From: Chitinophagaceae bacterium UBA4407
Lineage (GTDB): Bacteria > Bacteroidota > Bacteroidia > Chitinophagales > Chitinophagaceae
Direction: 5' to 3'
Assembly (NCBI GenBank): GCA_002390845.1
Contig: DGQT01000097.1
Span: 43,499-107,498 of the forward strand
Length of the DNA stretch: 64,000 nucleotides
A program made the position numbers and the translations under genes. Below the pieces are notes generated by a model. That model was not told where the DNA came from. It ran no database searches and was given only the letters and a program-made list of their open reading frames with translations. Shown piece by piece: positions 1-7,179 of the stretch (position 1 is its first letter; the number at the start of each line of letters is the position of its first letter).

Positions 1-146
1 CATCATTTCTACACATTTAAGTTTCCCTGTTTCCTTCCTTCTCATTTGTATCCCTCTTGGCTTGATTTATATCGTGGTAAAACCCAGGATGATGACTGCA
101 AAAAAAAATTCTGTTCTCAACAAAGGCAGCATTTAATACATTATTA

Positions 147-344
147 TTTACCAGACTACATTACTACTATTGAACATCCGTTGTGTCACTCACTTTTACG
201 TTCTGTTCATTATTCAGCATTGTGCAACCAGGTTTAACAATGCTCATTACCTTTTATGCAGGTTGTTCTTTAAGCTTTTGCTTCGGTAAAAGCTAAAGCT
301 GCGTCCGATGCTCAACAGCAATCTTAAGCCCGGCTCATAAAAAG
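147..344. repeat. intergenic repeat, L arm plus decayed R arm
   Basis: This gene-free start of the window (1-481) holds a left arm at about 147-205, with CCAGACTACATTACTACTAT followed by the core variant TTGTGTCACTCAC and TTTTACGTTCTG. A right arm at about 300-344 keeps the outer part AAGCCCGGCTCA and an A-rich end, but its core has decayed. Both belong to the family found in most spacers of this window. Nothing else was recognised in 1-481. Confidence 0.6.
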
Positions 345-481
345 AATAAACATAAGTGTTGAAATAATCTCTAAAAAAATAAACACATCTTAATAAAAAA
401 TTATACATTCACTTTACCATCCCACTAGAATAAAACAGGCAACCCTTGGCTTATACCTTAAAAAAATTAAATGCTTCGGCT

Positions 482-1342
482 ATGAGGCGATTCTTGGTTT
501 TTGCTATTTATGTATTATTCGCCTTTAATTCAAAGGCAGAAAATAAAATATGCGCCGTAAATGGTGTGCTTGATCTCAGAAACCGCAACTGGGAGAAAGA
601 TGGTATTGCAGAACTTAATGGTGATTGGGAATTTTATTGGGGCAGGTTTTATTCAGCCGATTTCTTCAAAGAAAACGATTCGGCTATTCACCGCAATTAC
701 ATTGCTGTTCCATCCTTCTGGAACGACTTTATTCCCGGTTATAAAAATTTTCAGTCAGGCTTTGGTTATGCAACTTACAGGTTAAAAGTCTTGTGCCCGC
801 CCGGTGAGCAAAATCTTGCTATAAAACTTTTAACGGTAGCCTCTGCTTACAGAATGTTTGTAAATGGTAAAGAGGTTTTAAGCGTTGGAAAACCCGATAC
901 TACTGCTGCTGCAACTGTTGCAATGCTAAGGCCTTCTGTTGTGAATGTTGTAACGGAAAATAACGAACTTGATATTGTAGTATATGTTTCAAACTTCAAC
1001 AACCGTGTTGGGGGTATTTGGGATTTTGTGAAAATTGGTACAGAAGATCAAATAAGTACATATACACAGCAAAATATTTATATAGATTTTTTTGTTTCGG
1101 GCAGCTTTTTTCTAATGAGTATTTATTATGCGGTACTGTTGTTTTTTTTCAGGAGAAGGTACCTGCTGCTTTATTTTAGTATGTTGTGTTTTATCATATT
1201 TACCCGAACCCTTGTTGTTGGCGAAATACCCATAAATTATTTGGTAACCCTGAACTGGGAAATAATAAGACGCATTGAATATATTTCTTTTTATGTGTCT
1301 GTTCCCTTAATGGCCCATTTTTTCCAGGCAGTTGTTTCCTAA
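482..1342 (+). CDS. 7TM sensor histidine kinase, N-terminal part (frameshifted)
   Basis: This is the sensor half of a membrane histidine kinase that has been split by a frameshift. From the ATG at 482 there is a signal peptide (about residues 1-20), then an extracellular jelly-roll-like domain of the 7TMR-DISM type (GDWEFYWGRF motif near residue 40), then the first membrane segments (from about residue 200). Reading stops at 1342 just after HFFQA, in the middle of the 7TM domain. The next reading frame continues the same protein at once with LFPKDFSRK. A TTG at 446 would add 12 residues but spoil the signal peptide, so ATG 482 is preferred. Removing one G near 1331 would restore a single kinase. 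It could be a true pseudogene or a sequencing error; the coding quality on both sides is intact. Confidence 0.75.
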   Translation: MRRFLVFAIYVLFAFNSKAENKICAVNGVLDLRNRNWEKDGIAELNGDWEFYWGRFYSADFFKENDSAIHRNYIAVPSFWNDFIPGYKNFQSGFGYATYRLKVLCPPGEQNLAIKLLTVASAYRMFVNGKEVLSVGKPDTTAAATVAMLRPSVVNVVTENNELDIVVYVSNFNNRVGGIWDFVKIGTEDQISTYTQQNIYIDFFVSGSFFLMSIYYAVLLFFFRRRYLLLYFSMLCFIIFTRTLVVGEIPINYLVTLNWEIIRRIEYISFYVSVPLMAHFFQAVVS

Positions 1343-2471
1343 AGATTTCTCCAGGAAAATATTAATAATCATTTTGGGTATATCGGCTGTGTTCGTTTTA
1401 CTGGCTATGTTTACATCAACCTACATTTACACATTTGTTTTGCGCGACTATCAGGCATTAATGATACTGGCTGCATTTTATGGTTTTTATGTTTATATAA
1501 GAGCAGCCTGGAAGGAAAGGCCGGGCAGTGTTATATTTCTTATTGGCTTTTCGATTTTTTTTATAACAATCATTAATGATATACTGTACGCTGATCTTAT
1601 TATTAATACGGCTCAGCTATTTTATGTAGGCTTATTTGTTTTGGTAATTTCGTTATCAATACTGCTTGCCAGGCAATTTGCCGATGCTTTTACCGGGGTT
1701 ACAATTGTAAACAGTAAACTATCTGTAATAAACCACGAGCTTGAAATAAGAAATAAAGAAAATCTTGAGAAAAATGAACAGCTAACAAAACTGAATAATG
1801 AATTAGACAGTCTTGTTTACCGTACTTCGCACGACCTTAGGGCACCCATTGCTTCTGTTCTTGGTATTATACATGCTGCACGCATAGAAATAAACCCGGA
1901 AGATTTTCACCAATACCTGGATATGGCCGAAAAAACACTTGGCCGGATGGATTTCCTGATCAGGGATATTATTGATTTCTCAAAAAATAAAAGGCTTGAA
2001 CTTGATTTGAAAGAAATTGATTTTAAACAACTGGTTCAGCAATCAAGGGAAGACCACGAACACGCAGATAAAGCTTTAAATATTAACACTGAAGTGGAAA
2101 TTGTGCAGGCTGAGAAATTTGTTTCCGACCCAAGACGTGTAAGTATGATCATTAATAACCTGCTTTCCAACGCCATTAAATATACTGATGAAAACAAGGA
2201 AAAACAATGGATAAAAATAAAAGTTACCGTTGCAGAAAATATTGCCCGCATTGAGTTTAAAGATAATGGCCTCGGTATTTCGCAGGTACATCTCGATAAA
2301 ATATTCACCATGTTTTACCGAGCTACCAGCAGTTCTACAGGCTCTGGTTTGGGATTGTATATTCTAAAAGAGACGGTAGAAAAACTTAAAGGAACGGTAA
2401 CACTTCAGTCTGTAATAAAAGAGGGGACAACTGTATTGGTTATGATTCCGGATATGTCGCCCCAGTTATAA
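1332..2471 (+). CDS. 7TM sensor histidine kinase, C-terminal part (frameshifted)
   Basis: This is the continuation of the kinase that starts at 482. It opens with the remaining membrane helices (about residues 9-113 of this piece), followed by a coiled-coil linker (about 125-160), a HisKA dimerisation/phosphoacceptor domain with RTSHDLRAPIAS (H167), and a HATPase_c domain with the N box (NNLLSNAIKY) and DNGLGIS. It would autophosphorylate on H167 and pass the phosphate to a receiver protein. No receiver gene is adjacent; the nearest receivers are at 6067-7158 and 10904-11359. On its own this piece lacks a normal start: the first in-frame candidate is TTG 1332, inside the conserved 7TM domain, so it is very probably translated only if the frame is continuous with the upstream piece. 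Confidence 0.75.
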   Translation: MFPKDFSRKILIIILGISAVFVLLAMFTSTYIYTFVLRDYQALMILAAFYGFYVYIRAAWKERPGSVIFLIGFSIFFITIINDILYADLIINTAQLFYVGLFVLVISLSILLARQFADAFTGVTIVNSKLSVINHELEIRNKENLEKNEQLTKLNNELDSLVYRTSHDLRAPIASVLGIIHAARIEINPEDFHQYLDMAEKTLGRMDFLIRDIIDFSKNKRLELDLKEIDFKQLVQQSREDHEHADKALNINTEVEIVQAEKFVSDPRRVSMIINNLLSNAIKYTDENKEKQWIKIKVTVAENIARIEFKDNGLGISQVHLDKIFTMFYRATSSSTGSGLGLYILKETVEKLKGTVTLQSVIKEGTTVLVMIPDMSPQL

Positions 2472-2493
2472 GAGCTGAATAGTATTGGTAAAG

Positions 2494-2551
2494 CAAAAGT
2501 GTGCGACGCAACTAAAGTTTCATTTATGTACCTGAGCCCGGCTCAAAAAAA
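2494..2551 (-). repeat. intergenic repeat, R arm
   Basis: GTGTGCGACGCAAC core, then a variable TTTCAT-rich part, then GAGCCCGGCTCAAAAAAA. It lies between the end of the split kinase and the terminator of the PhyH gene. Confidence 0.8.
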
Positions 2552-2570
2552 TTCTTTCATATTTCACATC

Positions 2571-2598
2571 AAAAAAGCCCGGTTAGTTCCGGGCTTTT
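2571..2598 (-). terminator. intrinsic terminator of the PhyH gene
   Basis: Stem AGCCCGG / CCGGGCT with a short TTAGTT loop. It is flanked by AAAAAA on the left and TTTT on the right, so it has a U-tract in both directions. It lies 18 bp past the stop codon of the minus-strand gene and faces the + strand kinase end, so it may serve both. Confidence 0.8.
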
Positions 2599-2615
2599 GA
2601 TCATGGTTTTTCTTA

Positions 2616-3605
2616 TTAATGCCAATTCTTTAACCCAAGTATTTTCTCGCCCAATTCACTTAATGCTGCACGTTCATACTTTGTTTGTTCCCATTTGCGC
2701 GGATCGCCGGGAAATGCATAGCCTTCCGGTGCAATGCGGTGCTTCCATGAGTTAATACGCCAGTTACGCAAATCCTCATTGTTTTCAACAGCAGGTGTCA
2801 TTGATATATATTGCGCAAGTCTTGGTCTGTCGCTTTCATTCTTTCTTATGCCATGTGCCAGCATACTGTTGAATATCAGCAGGTCGCCCTTTTTACACAT
2901 CACCTTTTTTATTTCAAAGCCGGTGGTATCAGGTTTAAAGGGATCGCGGTCCGCTGGTTGTGTTTTAACCCACTCATCAAAAGTTCTGTACAACTCAGGT
3001 ATACACTGAAAGCCACCGGTTAATTCATCCGTATCGCTTAAAGCCAGTACACCCTGCACATTTACGGGTTTTGGGTTCATGCTGGTATCAATATCAAAAT
3101 GAATAAACGCCTTGTATTCATGGCCCGGCCTCACAGGAAAATTAAGGTTCGCCCTGTCAATGGTTACCCACAATTCTTCTATGCCCCAAATGTCTACAAA
3201 AGCATCGTACACACGTTGGTTCTGGCGGTTCTCCCACATATACGGATGATTGTACATTTCTACCATACCCGTATTTTTCAACTCTTTCATTTGTATTTCA
3301 GCACGTGCTTCAGCATACCAAGTTTCAGGGTCGTTAGGGTCTTTTTCTTCAAACTCCCACAGCAGGTTCGCCATCTTTTCAACATTTTCTGCCGGCACAG
3401 CATCGGGTATAATTACATAACCGTTATTAATCCAGAAACTCCACTGTTCTTCGCTTAACACACGCAATGGCTTGCCATTACTGCGGTCGTTAAGTTTATG
3501 CGCTGTGCGGGCCACAGATGCATTGCCAGGTGTTTGTTTGTCATCATACAGTTTGCCCATGTTGTTTGTAGACATGGTCATGGTTTGTTTTGCTTCAACT
3601 TGCAT
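2616..3605 (-). CDS. phytanoyl-CoA dioxygenase (PhyH) family protein
   Basis: This is a probable Fe(II)/2-oxoglutarate-dependent oxygenase of 329 aa, about the usual length for the PhyH family. The iron-binding facial triad is visible: H169 and D171 in the HFDID motif, and H251 in LAHGIRK. R262 (RPRLAQYIS) is suitably placed to hold 2-oxoglutarate. There is no signal peptide, so it is cytoplasmic. The family hydroxylates small molecules (phytanoyl-CoA, ectoine, natural products), and the substrate cannot be read from sequence. The gene stands alone, with repeat arms on both sides and its own terminator. The N-terminus has several Met codons (1, 9, 11, 16), so the exact start is uncertain; the conserved part begins near residue 45. 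Confidence 0.85.
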   Translation of the reverse strand: MQVEAKQTMTMSTNNMGKLYDDKQTPGNASVARTAHKLNDRSNGKPLRVLSEEQWSFWINNGYVIIPDAVPAENVEKMANLLWEFEEKDPNDPETWYAEARAEIQMKELKNTGMVEMYNHPYMWENRQNQRVYDAFVDIWGIEELWVTIDRANLNFPVRPGHEYKAFIHFDIDTSMNPKPVNVQGVLALSDTDELTGGFQCIPELYRTFDEWVKTQPADRDPFKPDTTGFEIKKVMCKKGDLLIFNSMLAHGIRKNESDRPRLAQYISMTPAVENNEDLRNWRINSWKHRIAPEGYAFPGDPRKWEQTKYERAALSELGEKILGLKNWH

Positions 3606-3632
3606 AGCTTTCGTTTTTAGGTTTTTGAAATA

Positions 3633-3781
3633 ATTTTTATGAGCCAGTCTGAATTACTACTATGATACTTTTCTTGCCACGCTCGGTTCAAAGTTCCTCT
3701 TTTATGGCATCTTTTAAAAAGCGTGGCAGTTTACCCCGACGAGCGCAGCGGAACTCGGGGTCGCACGCTTCTGCTGTACGA
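3633..3781 (+). repeat. intergenic repeat, long L arm with nested module
   Basis: The outer part is TTTTTATGAGCCAGTCTG, followed by ATTACTACTATGATACTTTT. The core is interrupted by a module of about 95 bp that starts CTTGCCACGCTCGGTTC, contains GTTCCTCTTTTATGGCATC and a GCGTGGCAG return, and ends GGAACTCGGGGTCGCACGC. The same insertion is present at 41940-42082. The gene-free stretch 3606-4312 otherwise holds only a doubtful small ORF and an R arm. Confidence 0.7.
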
Positions 3782-3813
3782 ATTCCCTTCAGCATTATGC
3801 CTAGGTGCTGTGT

Positions 3814-4050
3814 TTATTTAACTGCCCGCTGTAAAGCAACATTCGCCGCGTTTATGTCCATATTGCTTATTACTACAGTGTCATATCGGCTGTTAGTAAT
3901 ATTGATATAAACCGATTCAAAAGATTGTGGCAGAAATTTAATGTCTTTTGCATTGGCAAACTTTAACCGGCGGCAGCCATTCATTGCGTTGCAACCCGGG
4001 CAACCTGTTTTTTTATTTACACACATTTTTGCTTTTTTTTGACAACACAA
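3814..4050 (-). CDS. doubtful small cysteine-rich ORF
   Basis: A 78-codon reading frame lies between the L arm at 3633-3781 and the R arm at 4203-4260. The product would be basic at the N-terminus with a cysteine cluster (CVNKKTGCPGCNAMNGC) and no clear signal peptide or membrane segment. GCNAMNG is reminiscent of the GCN.MNG motif of META domains, but the rest does not follow that fold. I do not recognise a family. It may be the residue of a decayed gene or chance. Confidence 0.2.
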   Translation of the reverse strand: MCCQKKAKMCVNKKTGCPGCNAMNGCRRLKFANAKDIKFLPQSFESVYINITNSRYDTVVISNMDINAANVALQRAVK

Positions 4051-4202
4051 TATTACAAACGTTACAAGCCGTTTTTCTTTTCAAGTCCAGCCAAGTCCAA
4101 AATAGAAATTAATCGTATTTTCATAAATCCTTATTCTGTAGATATCACCGGGAAGTAACATTTAGTAAGGATGCCGCACCGTGCCGAACAAAGATCAAAA
4201 CG

Positions 4203-4260
4203 CTGAAGTGTGCGACGCAACAGACGATGATAGTAGTAATGCAGTTTGGCTAAGAATAAA
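4203..4260 (-). repeat. intergenic repeat, R arm
   Basis: GAAGTGTGCGACGCAACAG, then TAGTAGTAATGCAG, then a degenerate outer end TTTGGCTAAGAATAAA. It is the partner of the L arm at 3633-3781, with 0.4 kb between them. Confidence 0.7.
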
Positions 4261-4312
4261 ATTTACGCGTTAAATGTTGCTGCAATCTGCAGCTTAATAC
4301 TTATTTGCCAAT

Positions 4313-5317
4313 ATGAAAAAAGAAAGAAAAATACATTACGATACCGTGAAAGTGAGCTACGGTATGTATATTATTGATGAAGTAAGAAAGCAAAGCAATA
4401 AAGACCACCCCACAGAAACAGATATAAAAAAATTGCTGCAAAAAAATACAAAACAAAATGCAGAAAAACTTTCGGCTGCAAAGCAAATATCAAGGTATTG
4501 TAAAACCCATCATGATTATTTACTGAAAGCAAAAGAAGATACGTTGGATATCATTGCACGAATTTTAAACCTGCCCATTCAACGCTTTAATGAGTTTTAC
4601 GAGCGCATTAACCAGCTATATAAAAGAAGCACCAATTATTATACTTACCTGGAAAAGGCTGAATTGTATATGCTGCAGTTTAAAGCAGCCAATGATGAAA
4701 TTTATTTTAAAAGACTGCTCAACTACCGGGAAGATGCCGGTATAAAAACAATTTTGATCGATTACCCGTTTGGTGAGTTGGATATTAACTTACCTGCCAG
4801 CCATTTTGGGGCATATACCGATATTAAAACAGAAGTATTGTTCAAACAACTTTGTTTACAAATGAATGTTGCCAATTACAAGCTGTTAACAGATTCATCC
4901 GTGGCTAAACTTTTAGAAAAAGAAAGCCGAAAGCCTGAAACATGGGTAAGCATTGGTTTGTTTGGCAATAAACTTACAGCCTGGCTTTTAAAAACGCAAG
5001 CCTTTGCAGACTACTTCGATTGGCTTCCAGAACAAAGCAAAATAGTTTTAAATAAAAAAGAGTATGCTGCCAACAGGGAAAAGAAAATCGATTATGGTGT
5101 ATTTGCAAGGCTACAGCTGAGAAATATGAAAACAGTATTGGTAATTGGAGGGATTGAAGGTTATGGCACAGAGAAAATGGGAGAATATCTTTGGCGCAAC
5201 TGGCGAAAAATATATGATACGGTAACTAAACAGGAAGCCCCGTCTGTAATAATTCTTCATAAAATTTATAAGGGCAAAATACACCAGCAGGAAGTTATTG
5301 TACTTCCTGCCGTTTAG
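4313..5317 (+). CDS. uncharacterised 334-aa cytoplasmic protein
   Basis: I cannot assign a named family with confidence. The protein is soluble, without signal peptide. Its N-terminal third is helical and very lysine-rich (residues 1-130). The C-terminal third looks like an alpha/beta fold: WVSIGLFGNKLTAWLL, then a variable part, then the strand-turn-helix KTVLVIGGIEGYGTEKMGEY and a final strand SVIILHKI. A C-terminal pattern of this kind (an ARLQL strand, then a glycine-rich loop followed by a short Trp-rich helix) reminds me of uncharacterised regulator- or defence-linked proteins of Bacteroidota, but this is from memory and unverified. It stands alone on its strand and converges with the Dabb gene, with only 6 bp between the stop codons. 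Confidence 0.7.
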   Translation: MKKERKIHYDTVKVSYGMYIIDEVRKQSNKDHPTETDIKKLLQKNTKQNAEKLSAAKQISRYCKTHHDYLLKAKEDTLDIIARILNLPIQRFNEFYERINQLYKRSTNYYTYLEKAELYMLQFKAANDEIYFKRLLNYREDAGIKTILIDYPFGELDINLPASHFGAYTDIKTEVLFKQLCLQMNVANYKLLTDSSVAKLLEKESRKPETWVSIGLFGNKLTAWLLKTQAFADYFDWLPEQSKIVLNKKEYAANREKKIDYGVFARLQLRNMKTVLVIGGIEGYGTEKMGEYLWRNWRKIYDTVTKQEAPSVIILHKIYKGKIHQQEVIVLPAV

Positions 5318-5323
5318 TGTTCT

Positions 5324-5704
5324 TTATTTCTTTGCCCAGTAATCCATTACCACTACTTTATCCAGGAAGGGTTTTAAAACTTCTACAAAAGCTTTATGGG
5401 CCGGATGTACCAGATAATCATCGCGATCTTTTTCGCTTGAAAAAGTTACAAAAAAACAATGCGTTAAACCTTCATTCAGTTTTTCGGGACTGTTATTGGT
5501 GCCCCATTCAAAATCTTTTATGGTATTGATTTTACCGGGCAATAAAAGAAATGCATCCTCTACAGATTTTACATTTGCTGCCGTTGCATCGTCTTTAAAT
5601 TTAAACATTACCACATGCCTTAACATTTTTTCATTTGATTTTTGTGCAGAAACTGCGGTTACACAAATACAGGCAAATAAACCAAGCGCAATCATTTTTC
5701 GCAT
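5324..5704 (-). CDS. Dabb (stress-responsive alpha/beta barrel) domain protein
   Basis: A small 126-aa protein with an N-terminal signal peptide (cleavage probably near AVSA-Q, residue 20) followed by one Dabb domain (about residues 28-124). Typical features are the opening strand LRHVVMFKFKDDAT, the central DFEWGTNNSPE loop, the HCFFVTFSSEKDRDDYL block and the closing HPAHKAFVEVLKPFLDKV helix. Dabb domains are ferredoxin-like dimers found in plants and bacteria, some linked to stress or to polyketide cyclisation. The exported form is common in Bacteroidota and its job is unknown. Convergent with the gene at 4313. Confidence 0.85.
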   Translation of the reverse strand: MRKMIALGLFACICVTAVSAQKSNEKMLRHVVMFKFKDDATAANVKSVEDAFLLLPGKINTIKDFEWGTNNSPEKLNEGLTHCFFVTFSSEKDRDDYLVHPAHKAFVEVLKPFLDKVVVMDYWAKK

Positions 5705-5787
5705 AGAAATAGTTTTGATAAAAATAATGTATTCGTTCTGTTTTGTTACAGCTTATTCTATTTAAAAATTTGAACTTGTATATAAAT

Positions 5788-6010
5788 ATTTTTTTGAACC
5801 GGTCCTGAAAGCTTTCAGGATACTTTGTGGCAGCATGGTTGCGTGGTATTAAGTTCATATGTCACTTATAAATTCAGCTTTTACCAAAGCGAAAATTTAA
5901 AATACAGGCGTTGTATTTGTATTGGCTGTTGAAGCTCAATAAAAAAAATTAGTATAAGTGTGCGACGCAACTAAAGTTCAATCAAAGTTTCAATAGCCGG
6001 GCTCAAAAAA
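5788..6010. repeat. intergenic repeat, degenerate L arm plus R arm
   Basis: The L arm (about 5788-5851) starts TTTTTTTGAACCGG, then carries an inserted palindrome TCCTGAAAGCTTTCAGGA, then a corrupted core (GGTTGCGTGG). The R arm (about 5955-6010) is well kept: AAGTGTGCGACGCAAC and the end AATAGCCGGGCTCAAAAAA. No gene lies between them. Confidence 0.65.
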
Positions 6011-6066
6011 GAATAAAAAAATACTAAATGCCTGGCTTGAAAATAACTAATTGAACAGTGTATTTT

Positions 6067-7158
6067 TTAGTTACTGGTATGATTTGGAATTTCTAAATTA
6101 AAGGCTGTACCACCGCCATAAGTTGAGTTTACGGTAATATCGCCACCAATGCGGGTGAGCGCTTCTTTTACAATATACAGCCCGATGCCAAGCCCGTTTA
6201 CAGAATGATTGCTGCGGAAGAACATTTTAAAAATGCTGTTGAGGTGCTGATCGAGAATACCAATTCCATTATCTTCAATCTTAATGCTTGCCTTTTCTTT
6301 TGTTGTGCGGACAGTGATCTCGATTTTTGGATTTTTTTCAGTGGGTTTCTGATATTTTACAGCGTTGGAAATAAGATTGTCTACAATCACCGATACACGG
6401 AATGCGTCGTTGATAAACTCGGCTTGCTGATCGATATTAAGAATGTATTCTATGCCAGGTTTCTGCATTTTTACCAGCTTGATGCTTTCATCGAGTAGTA
6501 CATTAAAGTCTATTTTTGTATTTTCTTCTTCTACGCGTATGCTTTTATAATATTCAATGATCTTCTGTATAAAAGTATCCATCTTGTTTACACAGGTTTC
6601 AATCATTCCAAGATAGCCGTTTGGATCTTCTACAGACTGCTCCATTTTTGCGAGGTTGAGTATGCCCATTACCGATGCAAGCGGAGAACGCAAATCGTGG
6701 GAAGTGCTGTAAACAAAGCGGTTTAGCTCATCGTTTATTTTTTGGAGCTCATCGATTTTTTTACTGAGTTTATCGCGGGTTACAAATATTTCGTAGGCAT
6801 TTTGTATGGCATTTTCGAGTTCAAACTCATCCCAGGGTTTTTTTATGTAGCGGTAAATTTCGCCTTTGTTAATAGCATCGATAATAGCCTCTGCATCTGT
6901 ATACCCGGTTAGTAGCATTCTTACCGGATCTGGATGAGCCTTTCTTATAATATTAAAAAACTCTATACCGGTGGAGTGCGGCATGCGCTGGTCAGCAATG
7001 ATCACATGAATGAGATGATCATTCAAAACACCCATTCCCTCAGCGGCAGAATTGGCGATATAAATTTTATATTTTCTACGAAAGCTTGCCTGGAAGGATA
7101 AAAGGTTGTTGCTTTCATCATCTATGTATAATACAGATATTTTTTCGTCGGCACGCAT
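6067..7158 (-). CDS. receiver-histidine kinase hybrid (REC-HisKA-HATPase)
   Basis: A cytoplasmic 363-aa protein that starts with a receiver domain (residues about 7-125; acidic pair DD13-14, phosphoacceptor D56 in IIADQRMP, conserved Lys in YIKKPW). A short coiled coil follows (about 128-147), then HisKA with STSHDLRSPLAS (H154) and a HATPase_c domain (NLISNAVKYQ, DNGIGI, GLGIGLYIV). The receiver-first order means its kinase activity is probably controlled by phosphate from another kinase. The obvious donor is the gene upstream, 21 bp away on the same strand. Its receiver is clearly paralogous to the stand-alone receiver at 10904 (shared YIDDE..N..SF.ASFRR and DQRMP..TGIEFF). No output domain is present. 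Confidence 0.9.
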   Translation of the reverse strand: MRADEKISVLYIDDESNNLLSFQASFRRKYKIYIANSAAEGMGVLNDHLIHVIIADQRMPHSTGIEFFNIIRKAHPDPVRMLLTGYTDAEAIIDAINKGEIYRYIKKPWDEFELENAIQNAYEIFVTRDKLSKKIDELQKINDELNRFVYSTSHDLRSPLASVMGILNLAKMEQSVEDPNGYLGMIETCVNKMDTFIQKIIEYYKSIRVEEENTKIDFNVLLDESIKLVKMQKPGIEYILNIDQQAEFINDAFRVSVIVDNLISNAVKYQKPTEKNPKIEITVRTTKEKASIKIEDNGIGILDQHLNSIFKMFFRSNHSVNGLGIGLYIVKEALTRIGGDITVNSTYGGGTAFNLEIPNHTSN

Positions 7159-7179
7159 GGAATTTGTTTAAGTAAAAAA

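Noticed and set aside
46..237. Short ORF at the start of the window
   Set aside because: It runs into an L arm and has no feature of a real protein.
3662..3910. ORF in the nested repeat module at 3.7 kb, and the similar one at 41981-42181
   Set aside because: Both are translations of the repeat itself.
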